Source of the DNA: Verrucomicrobiota bacterium
GTDB lineage: Bacteria > Verrucomicrobiota > Verrucomicrobiia > Verrucomicrobiales > DEV007
NCBI GenBank assembly: GCA_020629815.1
Contig: JAHDCN010000034.1
Location: 1-15,670 of the forward strand
DNA length: 15,670 nt
Reading direction: 5' to 3'
Positions within the stretch are counted from its first letter, which is position 1. Every line of letters begins with the position of its first letter. A program made the translations under genes and the position numbers. Shown in pieces: positions 1 to 7,038 of this stretch. A model generated the notes under the pieces. That model saw only the letters and a list, made by a program, of their open reading frames with translations. It was not told the DNA's origin and ran no database searches.

Positions 1-2
1 TG

Positions 3-542
3 GCTCTGGCCTGCGGAACGATTGCCAACGAAGGCATCTACCGTGCGCCGACGATCCTCAAGGGAACCAAAACCTACCAGGCCCGCAAGATTCGCAACGG
101 CATCGATCACGAACTCGAGCGTCGGGTGGTCAGTGAAGAAGCAGCCAAGCAGGTGCGTCGCTGCATGATCAAAGCCATGTCAGAAGACGGCACCGGCAGC
201 AAGGCGGCAGTGCCCGGCTACACAGTGGCGGGTAAAACTGGAACAGCGCGCAAGCACGTGGAGAATGTGGGCTATGTCGATGGACGCTACGTGGTTTCTT
301 TCGTCGGATTTTTTCCTGCTCACGATCCGGAGCTGCTCGGACTGGTGGTGATTGACGATCCGAAGGCAGAGGGAATTGATTTGTACGGGGGCACGATTGC
401 TGCACCGGTTTTCCAGGCTATGGGCCAAAAGGCCGCCAGATTGCTGGGAATTGAGCCGGATAAGCCGGAAGAACTGGAAAAAGCGCAAGAAGTGGTCGAT
501 ATCGCGAGCGCCGAATCAAACGAAACGGCACGGACACGATGA
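3..542 (+). CDS. ftsI: Peptidoglycan D,D-transpeptidase FtsI/PBP2-PBP3 type, C-terminal part (5' end outside window)
   Basis: This is the last 179 codons of a class B penicillin-binding protein; the reading frame is open from base 3 and the start lies upstream of the window. The visible part is the end of the transpeptidase domain. The KSG-type KTGTA box is at bases 234-248, in the context AGKTGTARK. It is preceded by the ALACGTIANEGIYRAP stretch and followed by FVGFFPAHDPELLGLVVIDDP, both typical of FtsI/SpoVD-type enzymes. The family cross-links septal peptidoglycan at the outer face of the cytoplasmic membrane with its partner FtsW, which is encoded about 6.5 kb downstream. The stop codon overlaps the murE start (ATGA), and position directly before murE is the classical dcw order, which favours ftsI over a generic PBP2. 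The SxxK and SxN motifs are not in view, so activity cannot be fully judged. Confidence 0.93.
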   Translation, partial: ALACGTIANEGIYRAPTILKGTKTYQARKIRNGIDHELERRVVSEEAAKQVRRCMIKAMSEDGTGSKAAVPGYTVAGKTGTARKHVENVGYVDGRYVVSFVGFFPAHDPELLGLVVIDDPKAEGIDLYGGTIAAPVFQAMGQKAARLLGIEPDKPEELEKAQEVVDIASAESNETARTR

Positions 543-2035
543 AACTATCTGACTTATTACAATCGATTCATGTAAAAGCTCTGACCGGTGACACGGACAG
601 GGAAATCGATTCGCTGTGTTTTGATTCCCGCGAAGCAGGGGAGGGCAGCCTTTTCTGTGCGCTGAAAGGCGTCGATGTAGACGGGCATGATTACATTCCC
701 TCGGCTGTGGAAAAAGGCGCCTCCGCTGTGATTGCATCGAAGGCATATCCTGCGGATACCGACGCTACCTGGATCGAGGTCGGCGATACCCGCGAGGCCA
801 TGGCGCTGGCGGCGAAGAATTTTTACGGCGATCCCTCCACGGAAATGCCAGTGGTCGGGATTACCGGAACCAACGGTAAAACCACTACGGCCTTCCTGAC
901 GCATCACCTGATGCAGGCGTCTATGCACCGGGCCGGTCTGATCGGGACAATCGAATACCGGGTGGGCGAAGAATCCTACGTCGCTTCGCACACGACTCCC
1001 GAGTCAGTCGATATGCAGCGGCTGCTGCGCGAGATGCGCGATTCCGACTGCCGCGCAGCGGTGATGGAAGTTTCCTCTCATGGTCTGGATCAGCACCGTG
1101 CGACCGGAGTGAAATTTGATGCCGGTGTGTTCACGAATTTGAGTCAGGACCATCTCGACTACCACGGCACGATGGATTCCTACTTTGAGTCGAAGAAGCT
1201 GTTGTTCGAGCAAATGGCGAACGATTCTTCGAAAAAGAGCACCATGGTCGTGAACGGTGACGATAAGTGGGGGCGCCAACTGTTGAAAGCGGATTTACCG
1301 GGAGTGAAACAAATTTCTTTTGGGCTGTCCGCCGGTTGCGACATGTTGGCATCCGAGATCGTTTCCGATTTCAACGGCACGCAGTTCAAGATGAAGTTCC
1401 GCGACCGGAGCTACCTGGTGAAGATTCCTTTGATCGGTCAGTTCAATGCTTTCAATGCAATGGCGGCGCTCGGAGCTGCCAGCGGTATTGGAATGAATTT
1501 CCGCGAAGCGGTCGCGCACATGGCCGAGTGCCCGCAGGTGCCCGGTCGGCTCGAAGTGGTCAGTGGCAACCACCAGATCAATTACCGAGTTTTTGTCGAT
1601 TACGCTCACACTCCAGATGCTCTGGAAAATGTTCTCAAAACGCTGGCCGGACTGAAGCCAAACCGCATTATCACGGTGTTCGGTTGTGGTGGAGACCGTG
1701 ATCGGACCAAGCGTCCGAAAATGGCGCAAGCCGCTCAGGCCGGAAGTCAGTTTTCCATTCTTACTTCGGACAATCCGCGCACTGAAGATCCGAAAGAAAT
1801 TCTCAAAGATGCTGAGAGTGGTCTCGATTCCAGCACAGAATACGAAGTGATCGAGGACCGTGCCGAGGCAATTGCGCTGGCTGTCGATATGGCCGGTGAG
1901 AAAGATATCGTTTTGATTGCCGGAAAAGGCCACGAACCCTACCAGGAAATTAACGGAGTGCGTCACCACTTCGATGACCGCGAAGTGGCTGGTGCCTGCA
2001 TCCGCAATCGCGCGGAGAGAGGAGGCGAAGAATGA
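539..2035 (+). CDS. murE: UDP-N-acetylmuramoyl-L-alanyl-D-glutamate--2,6-diaminopimelate ligase MurE
   Basis: This 498-residue cytoplasmic Mur ligase adds the third stem-peptide residue to UDP-MurNAc-L-Ala-D-Glu with ATP hydrolysis. The N-terminal UDP-binding domain (about 1-100) contains the DSREAGEGSLFCALKG stretch. The ATP P-loop GITGTNGKTTT is at residues 107-117. VMEVSSHGLDQHR lies near 175-187, the probable carbamylated lysine is K219 (YFESK), and VDYAHTPDAL marks the C-terminal domain. The substrate-specificity motif is DNPR at residues 411-414, which in this family indicates meso-diaminopimelate rather than lysine. Length matches the family (about 490-500). The ATG overlaps the ftsI stop by four bases and no Shine-Dalgarno sequence is visible, so translation is probably coupled. 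The gene ends in another four-base overlap with murF. Confidence 0.97.
   Translation: MKLSDLLQSIHVKALTGDTDREIDSLCFDSREAGEGSLFCALKGVDVDGHDYIPSAVEKGASAVIASKAYPADTDATWIEVGDTREAMALAAKNFYGDPSTEMPVVGITGTNGKTTTAFLTHHLMQASMHRAGLIGTIEYRVGEESYVASHTTPESVDMQRLLREMRDSDCRAAVMEVSSHGLDQHRATGVKFDAGVFTNLSQDHLDYHGTMDSYFESKKLLFEQMANDSSKKSTMVVNGDDKWGRQLLKADLPGVKQISFGLSAGCDMLASEIVSDFNGTQFKMKFRDRSYLVKIPLIGQFNAFNAMAALGAASGIGMNFREAVAHMAECPQVPGRLEVVSGNHQINYRVFVDYAHTPDALENVLKTLAGLKPNRIITVFGCGGDRDRTKRPKMAQAAQAGSQFSILTSDNPRTEDPKEILKDAESGLDSSTEYEVIEDRAEAIALAVDMAGEKDIVLIAGKGHEPYQEINGVRHHFDDREVAGACIRNRAERGGEE
2021..2025 (+). promoter_or_regulatory. Strong Shine-Dalgarno site for murF
   Basis: A GGAGG sequence sits inside the last codons of murE, six bases before the murF ATG at 2032. 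It is the clearest consensus ribosome-binding site in the window; most other starts here lack one. With the ATGA overlap it supports the chosen murF start. Confidence 0.75.
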
Positions 2036-3402
2036 AATCAACTTCGCTGAAACAACTTTCCGACTGGTGTGGCGGTGCCCTGATTCAGGGCGTTCCTTCG
2101 GTTGAATCCTGCAGCATTTCCACCGACAGCCGTAGCCTCGAAGCGGGACAGGTATTTCTTGCGCTGAAAGGTGACAAGTTTGATGGCCACAAGTTCCTCA
2201 AGGATGCTGACGAGAAAGGTGTCGCTTGTGTGATCGTCCAGGATTTACCCGAGGAAAGCGAATCGATCAGCTGCGGAATCATCCATGTCCGCGACACACT
2301 GAAAGCGCTTCAGGATATCGCTGCCGGATACCGCCGCAGCCGCAAGGATGACTTGTTCGTCGTCGGTGTGACCGGAAGCAACGGCAAGACTTCTACTAAG
2401 GATTTTCTGCTCGGTGTCACCTCACAGCTTGGCTCTGCCAATGCGACCAAGGGCAACTTGAATAATCACATCGGCCTGCCCCTGACGGCTCTTTCCACTG
2501 AGCCCGAGCATCAGACTGGAGTCTGGGAAATGGGCATGAATCATCCGGGCGAAATTGATCCGCTCGCTGCGATTGCAGCTCCCAATGCGGCAGTGATCAC
2601 CAACATCGGCACGGCTCACATCGAGCACATGAAAACGCAGGAAGCGATCGCTGATGAGAAAGGCTGCCTGGCCGAAGTGGTTGGTCCGGATGGATTCTGT
2701 GCGATGCCCGGAGACGATCCGTATTTTGATCACATCGCGAAAAAAGTTCGCTGCCGGATGATTCCGGTTGGTTTTGAAAAAGGTGAGGTGACCGCTTCCA
2801 ATGTTCGCTCCGAAGCCGGTGGTATGATTTTTGACCTGCACCTCGAAGGCGGGGCCGGAAAGACAGTGCGATTGCCAGTGCGCGGACGTCACATGGTCAG
2901 CAATGCGATGCTGGCTGCTGCGGTTGGAAAAGAAATGGGATTGAGCATCGAGCAGATTGTTGCTGGGCTCGAAGGTGCCGAATTGACCTCCGGTCGTCTG
3001 ACCGAAAAAGAGATCCGTGGAATCCAGTTTCTCGATGACAGCTACAACGCCAATCCCGACTCAATGCGGGCGGCTCTGAGTGTTCTCTCTGAGGCCGAAA
3101 TCACCGGCAAGCGGGTGGCCGTGCTCGGGTTTATGGGCGAGCTCGGTGAGCACGAAGAAACCGAGCATCATAATTTAGGAAAAGTCGTTTCCGAAAAGGG
3201 GATTGACTACCTCGTCACTGTGGGCGAAAAGGCGTCTCGCATTCACTTAGGATCCAGTCGCGTTTTGGAAGGGGGGAACTTCACAGAGCACGAAGAAGCG
3301 GCGAATTACCTTCGGGAAATTCTGGAGCCAGGCGATCTCGTTCTGGTGAAAGGTAGCCGGTCGGCTGGAATGGAAAAAGTGATCAAAGCCTTTGAAACCT
3401 AG
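2032..3402 (+). CDS. murF: UDP-N-acetylmuramoyl-tripeptide--D-alanyl-D-alanine ligase MurF
   Basis: This 456-residue cytoplasmic ligase adds D-Ala-D-Ala to the UDP-MurNAc-tripeptide, completing the pentapeptide. The P-loop GVTGSNGKTST is at residues 112-122; the SNGKT form is common in MurF, where MurC, MurD and MurE usually have TNGKT. Other MurF signatures are LNNHIGLPLT at 143-152, WEMGMNHPGEI near 165-175, the likely carbamylated lysine K210 in EAIADEKG, and DDSYNANPDSM in the C-terminal domain. Length is normal. The start overlaps the murE stop (ATGA) with a GGAGG six bases upstream. It lies between murE and mraY, as in the standard dcw order. Confidence 0.97.
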   Translation: MKSTSLKQLSDWCGGALIQGVPSVESCSISTDSRSLEAGQVFLALKGDKFDGHKFLKDADEKGVACVIVQDLPEESESISCGIIHVRDTLKALQDIAAGYRRSRKDDLFVVGVTGSNGKTSTKDFLLGVTSQLGSANATKGNLNNHIGLPLTALSTEPEHQTGVWEMGMNHPGEIDPLAAIAAPNAAVITNIGTAHIEHMKTQEAIADEKGCLAEVVGPDGFCAMPGDDPYFDHIAKKVRCRMIPVGFEKGEVTASNVRSEAGGMIFDLHLEGGAGKTVRLPVRGRHMVSNAMLAAAVGKEMGLSIEQIVAGLEGAELTSGRLTEKEIRGIQFLDDSYNANPDSMRAALSVLSEAEITGKRVAVLGFMGELGEHEETEHHNLGKVVSEKGIDYLVTVGEKASRIHLGSSRVLEGGNFTEHEEAANYLREILEPGDLVLVKGSRSAGMEKVIKAFET

Positions 3403-3411
3403 TCACTTGCT

Positions 3412-4512
3412 ATGTTGTATCATCTCAAAGATTTAACCGAGTATCTGGATGTGCTGAACGTGTTTCAGTACCAGACCTTTCGTGCCGCCGGGGCGTGCAT
3501 GACGGCGTTCCTGATCACTATTCTGCTCGGTAATAAAGTCATTCTCAAACTCACTTCACTGAAGGTTGGCCAGCCAATCCGGACAGCTGATGAAGTCCAC
3601 AAATTGGCTGAACTTCACGGCGGAAAACTGGGCACACCAACGATGGGGGGAATCCTGATCGTGGGAGCGGTGTTGGCCTCGGTTTTACTTTGGACTCGGC
3701 TTTCAAACCCGTTTATTCAATCGCTGATTTTTATTACGGTCGTAACTGGCTTGCTTGGATTTGTTGATGATTACCTGAAAGTGGCGAAGAAGAATTCCAA
3801 GGGTGTCAGTGGGAAGGTAAAACTGGTCGTTCAGTTTGGAGCCGCCTTTGTTGCCATTTTCATGCTGCTTCTCAGGGATGATACCTTTGATTACATTTCA
3901 TCGCTCTACATTCCCTTTCTCAAAGATCCCGTGATTCATTCCATGGGATGGTTCGCGGCTTTTCTGCTGCCGATCGTAATTGTGGGCTGCTCGAATGCGG
4001 TGAATCTGACCGACGGTCTCGATGGGTTGGCGACTGGCTGCACGATCACGACAGCATCGACTTATGCGATTCTGACCTACGTCGCTGGCAATGTGATCGC
4101 ATCGAAATATCTTTTTGTTCCCTACAGCCCGTATGCCGGAGAAGTGGCGATTTTCTGCACCGCTCTAGTTGGCGCAGCTCTGGGATTTCTTTGGTTCAAC
4201 TGTCACCCGGCTAAAGTGTTTATGGGCGACACCGGTTCTCTTTCCATCGGCAGTATGCTCGGCATGGTCGCGATTTGCTGTAAGCAGGAACTTTTGCTGG
4301 TCATCGTTGGCGGTGTCTTCGTGATGGAAGCGATGTCGGTGATTCTTCAGGTCGCCAGCTTCAAGCTGACTGGAAAACGAATTTTCAAAATGTCTCCGAT
4401 TCACCACCACTTCGAATTGAAGGGCTGGGAGGAGAGCAAAGTGATTAACCGGTTTTGGATCCTGTCCATCATCTTTGCGATGGTTGGACTGATGTCTCTC
4501 AAGCTTCGATAG
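3412..4512 (+). CDS. mraY: Phospho-N-acetylmuramoyl-pentapeptide transferase MraY
   Basis: This 366-residue integral membrane enzyme transfers phospho-MurNAc-pentapeptide from UDP to undecaprenyl phosphate, forming lipid I on the inner face of the membrane. Many hydrophobic segments are visible, consistent with the ten-helix family fold. Key motifs are GTPTMGGIL, the Asp pair D119/D120 in VDDYLK, NAVNLTDGLDGLATG, D273 in FMGDTGSLSIGS, and the MraY-specific SPIHHHFELKGWEE loop. These match the catalytic and Mg-binding positions of characterised MraY proteins. The loop before GTPTMGG (DEVHKLAELHGGKL) is slightly longer than the usual version. The start is nine bases after the murF stop and has no evident Shine-Dalgarno sequence. 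The stop abuts the murD ATG with no gap. Confidence 0.97.
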   Translation: MLYHLKDLTEYLDVLNVFQYQTFRAAGACMTAFLITILLGNKVILKLTSLKVGQPIRTADEVHKLAELHGGKLGTPTMGGILIVGAVLASVLLWTRLSNPFIQSLIFITVVTGLLGFVDDYLKVAKKNSKGVSGKVKLVVQFGAAFVAIFMLLLRDDTFDYISSLYIPFLKDPVIHSMGWFAAFLLPIVIVGCSNAVNLTDGLDGLATGCTITTASTYAILTYVAGNVIASKYLFVPYSPYAGEVAIFCTALVGAALGFLWFNCHPAKVFMGDTGSLSIGSMLGMVAICCKQELLLVIVGGVFVMEAMSVILQVASFKLTGKRIFKMSPIHHHFELKGWEESKVINRFWILSIIFAMVGLMSLKLR

Positions 4513-5841
4513 ATGCAACTAGCAGGTCAAAAGATTGCCGTTCTCGGCGCAGGCACAAGCGGGCTGGCTTCAGCCCGGTTGGCGGTCTCGCGTGGAGCAA
4601 CGGTAGTGGCTTTTGACAGCGGTGATTCAACGAAGCTGCAGCCGGCAGTCGATCGTTTCGCCGGCTTCGAAATTGAATTGGTCACCGGCGATGCCGCGCT
4701 GAAGCCTTCCGCTGATTTTGATCTCTGTGTGACCAGTCCGGGCATTTCCCTCGAGTGGGAAATCGCCAAAGGTTTCAGCAATCAAGGCATTGAAATCATC
4801 GGTGAGATCGAGCTGGCCTGGATGCTGGGTGGAAAAGACAAACCGATCATCGGAATCACTGGCACCAACGGCAAAACCACGACCACTGATTTGCTGGCGA
4901 ATATTCTCAACGGCGCCGGAGTAAAAACAGTGCCTTGTGGCAACTACGGACTGGCTTGGTGTGAGGTGATTCGTTCCGGTGAAGAATACGATGCGCACAC
5001 AGTCGAGCTGAGTTCTTTCCAGCTGGAAACGATCAAAGGCTTCCGCCCTGATGTGGCAGTGTGGATGAACTTCGCGCCTGATCACATGGATCGCTACACG
5101 GCGCTCGACGAATACCGCGAGGCCAAGGAACGCATTTTTGAAAACCAGTCAGCAGACGATCTGGCCGTGACCAAGCACGAAGATGACAAAATGGTTCCCG
5201 GTCGTCGACTCAGCTTCTCAGCTTTTTCTGAAAATGCCGACTATCGCTACGACAATGGTGTCATCGTTGGTCCAGACAACGAGACTTTGCTCAACTACCG
5301 TGAGACCGGTCTCAACGGAAAGCACAATGCCGAAAACGTAATGGCAGCAATGGCAGCGGCGCATGGCATCGGAGTTGCTTATGAAAGCATGGTCGATTCG
5401 GTAATGAGTTATGCCGCTCCCGAGCATCGCTGTGAGCCCGTTGCCACCAAGGGCGGTGTTACCTTTATCAACGACTCCAAGTCGACGAATTTGCATTCCC
5501 TCGAAAGCTCCCTGCGTGGTCAGGATGATCGAGTTGTCTTGATTGCCGGCGGCAAGCAAAAGGGGCTCGACTTTTCCGAGCTCGATCAGGTCGTTGGCGA
5601 AAAAGTAAAGAACGCCATTTGCATCGGCGAGATCGGCGCAGAGATCTGTGATCTCTGGAGCGCGAAAGTAGCCAGTCAGACTGCCGGAGATCTCGAAGAG
5701 GCAGTTGCCCTGGCTTTCGAAAAATGCAGCGCAGGCGACACCATTTTATTTTCCCCCGGCACTTCCAGCTTTGACATGTTCAGCGGCTACGAAGAGCGGG
5801 GGCGATGTTTCAAGGAAGCTGTAAATCGATTATCGGGATGA
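4513..5841 (+). CDS. murD: UDP-N-acetylmuramoyl-L-alanine--D-glutamate ligase MurD
   Basis: This 442-residue cytoplasmic Mur ligase adds D-glutamate to UDP-MurNAc-L-Ala, the step before MurE. The N-terminal Rossmann-like UDP-binding domain starts with VLGAGTSGLASARLA. The P-loop GITGTNGKTTT is at residues 114-124. ELSSFQLE (165-172), NFAPDHMDRY (186-195) and the probable carbamylated lysine K205 (YREAK) form the central domain. GLNGKHNAEN (266-275), NDSKSTN (320-326) and LFSPGTSSFDMFSGYEERG (412-430) belong to the C-terminal ligase domain and are MurD-specific. The common SPACASFD form is replaced by SPGTSSFD. Length is typical. The ATG directly follows the mraY stop, so translational coupling is likely. 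It is the last densely packed gene of the cluster. Confidence 0.97.
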   Translation: MQLAGQKIAVLGAGTSGLASARLAVSRGATVVAFDSGDSTKLQPAVDRFAGFEIELVTGDAALKPSADFDLCVTSPGISLEWEIAKGFSNQGIEIIGEIELAWMLGGKDKPIIGITGTNGKTTTTDLLANILNGAGVKTVPCGNYGLAWCEVIRSGEEYDAHTVELSSFQLETIKGFRPDVAVWMNFAPDHMDRYTALDEYREAKERIFENQSADDLAVTKHEDDKMVPGRRLSFSAFSENADYRYDNGVIVGPDNETLLNYRETGLNGKHNAENVMAAMAAAHGIGVAYESMVDSVMSYAAPEHRCEPVATKGGVTFINDSKSTNLHSLESSLRGQDDRVVLIAGGKQKGLDFSELDQVVGEKVKNAICIGEIGAEICDLWSAKVASQTAGDLEEAVALAFEKCSAGDTILFSPGTSSFDMFSGYEERGRCFKEAVNRLSG

Positions 5842-5901
5842 CAGCAAACTAACAGAAACATCTTCCTACGTTTTCAAACAACCAACCAACCAAACCAAGC
5901 A

Positions 5902-6816
5902 ATGAAAAACAAAAGAAGAAATCGAACAAAACGAACCAAAGGGGGCAAGCTCAGTCGGGCCCTCAAGGAAACCAAACTCGCGGCGAATGTCACTGAGGAG
6001 CAGGATTGGTATCTTGATTCTCCGGACGTTCGTCTCACCCGAATCTTCACTGTCGTGTTGATTCTCCACGTCGTCGCAGTAGGCGGAATTCTCGCTTTCA
6101 AGATGATTGATAAGGCATCCCGTGACAACGGTGTGCAACTCGCAGCAGCTTCCTCTGTCCCGAGTGGGGTGGTGAAAAAACAGTCCGTTCTCGCTGGGAA
6201 AATTCCTAAGCCGGCACCGGCTCCTGCCGTTCAGGCGAGCACAGAAGTTCCCGGGGCTGCGAAAATCAGCGCGCCACCCGTTCCCGCAACCGATGCGAAG
6301 AACGAAGAAGATTTGCCTGCGCCACTTCGCAAGAAGCCAGGTGCTCAAAAACAGTATCGCGTTCTTGCGGGTGACACCCTTCCAAGTATCGCAGCAAAAG
6401 TAGGTGTCGATGCTAACGCGCTGCGCACAGCGAATGGCGTTCGCTCTGACAATGAACTCTACCCAGGTCGCTGGCTGGACATTCCGGAGACGGTAGTCCC
6501 TGAGACAGTGGGCAACGGTAAGCCCGTCGAGCCAAAGGCAAACCCAGCTGAGCGTATTGCTCCTCCTGCAACCATTGGAAATAACAAGCCGGTCGCCGCT
6601 CCAGCTCCACAAGCTGCAGCGCCTGCGCCACCAAGACCTGCTGCGATCACCGCCGCGCCTGTCGCTTCCGGTCGTTCACACACGGTTCAGCCTGGTGAAA
6701 CGATCTGGGCGATTGCCAGAAAGCATAATGTGAATCACAAAGTGCTGCTGCAAGTGAACGGTATCACTCAGCCAGAGTCTCTCCAAATCGGTCAGACTTT
6801 GAAGCTGCCTCAGTAG
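5902..6816 (+). CDS. Membrane-anchored protein with two LysM domains, between murD and ftsW
   Basis: This 304-residue protein reads as a single-pass membrane protein with a peptidoglycan-binding exterior. Residues 1-46 are strongly basic at the start (MKNKRRNRTKRTK) and lack a signal-cleavage site. Residues 47-67 form one hydrophobic segment. Two LysM domains, at about 151-195 (YRVLAGDTL to WLDIP) and 259-303 (HTVQPGETIWAIA to LKLPQ), are separated by Pro/Ala-rich linkers at about 100-145 and 195-257. LysM domains bind GlcNAc-containing glycan. No catalytic domain is visible. It lies 60 bases after murD and upstream of ftsW, so an inferred role is tethering the membrane or division machinery to peptidoglycan. 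The bases just before the start contain (AACC)x3 and no Shine-Dalgarno sequence. The product is not a member of the classical dcw set and its specific function is unknown. Confidence 0.88.
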   Translation: MKNKRRNRTKRTKGGKLSRALKETKLAANVTEEQDWYLDSPDVRLTRIFTVVLILHVVAVGGILAFKMIDKASRDNGVQLAAASSVPSGVVKKQSVLAGKIPKPAPAPAVQASTEVPGAAKISAPPVPATDAKNEEDLPAPLRKKPGAQKQYRVLAGDTLPSIAAKVGVDANALRTANGVRSDNELYPGRWLDIPETVVPETVGNGKPVEPKANPAERIAPPATIGNNKPVAAPAPQAAAPAPPRPAAITAAPVASGRSHTVQPGETIWAIARKHNVNHKVLLQVNGITQPESLQIGQTLKLPQ

Positions 6817-6852
6817 AAACTATTTCCTTCGATTTCTTTTCTCATCAACTGT

Positions 6853-6872
6853 CCGGACCCGCTTGGGTCCGG
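6853..6872 (+). terminator. GC-rich hairpin after the LysM gene, possible terminator
   Basis: CCGGACCC and GGGTCCGG form a perfect 8-base-pair stem around a GCTT tetraloop, 36 bases after the LysM gene stop. The stem is stable enough for a terminator, but no T run follows it (GGAGATTGG), so it is not a textbook intrinsic terminator. It may instead stabilise the 3' end of the upstream mRNA or be the first element of a structured ftsW leader. Confidence 0.4.
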
Positions 6873-6889
6873 GGAGATTGGTGGGGAGG

Positions 6890-6907
6890 GCACGCCTTGC
6901 TTCGTGC
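6890..6907 (+). other. Small hairpin in the ftsW upstream region
   Basis: GCACG and CGTGC form a perfect 5-base-pair stem around an 8-base loop. Alone it is weak and could occur by chance. It is noted because it lies between the 6853-6872 hairpin and the tandem repeats that begin at 6919. Confidence 0.35.
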
Positions 6908-6918
6908 AGGGAAAACTC

Positions 6919-6984
6919 CTGACCCAACAGGGTTAGGTCAGTGATGTAACAGGGTTGGGTCGCCGACTCAACAGGGTTAGGTCG
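6919..6984 (+). repeat. Three tandem 22-bp repeats upstream of ftsW, each a dyad/hairpin
   Basis: A 15-base core, AACAGGGTTRGGTCR, occurs at 6926-6940, 6948-6962 and 6970-6984, an exact 22-base period. The seven-base spacers (CTGACCC, GTGATGT, CCGACTC) differ but keep a central GA followed by a pyrimidine. Each unit can pair its spacer with the end of its core: 6919-6924 with 6936-6941 (6 pairs), 6941-6945 with 6959-6963 (5 pairs, two G-U), and 6964-6968 with 6980-6984 (5 pairs, one G-U). The loop AACAGGGTT is constant. A five-T run (6988-6992) follows the last stem. The array ends 54 bases before the ftsW start. It could be a multi-site operator spaced at two helical turns or a structured RNA leader. 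I do not recognise it as a known family. Confidence 0.8.
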
Positions 6985-7038
6985 CTGTTTTTACCGAATA
7001 AAGTTCAACCAACTTCCCGGAAGTAATTCACCCATTTT

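Noticed and set aside
1295..2041. Minus-strand open frame of 248 codons opposite murE
   Set aside because: No recognisable motif; it is the mirror of conserved murE coding sequence.
5880..5891. (AACC)x3 before the LysM gene as a phase-variable repeat
   Set aside because: Three tetranucleotide units are too few for efficient slippage, and the tract is outside the coding frame.
5866..6612. Minus-strand open frame of 248 codons opposite the LysM gene
   Set aside because: It has no recognisable domain, is rich in Cys/Trp/Arg with a low-complexity look, and mirrors the Pro/Ala-rich linkers of the real gene. It is a shadow frame.
6919..6984. CRISPR array
   Set aside because: The unit is only 15 bases with 7-base spacers, three copies, and no cas genes nearby. 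Spacer and repeat sizes do not fit CRISPR.
6919..6984. Plasmid or chromosome replication iterons
   Set aside because: The 22-base period resembles iterons, but there is no rep gene, DnaA-box cluster or AT-rich unwinding region, and the site lies inside a division gene cluster.
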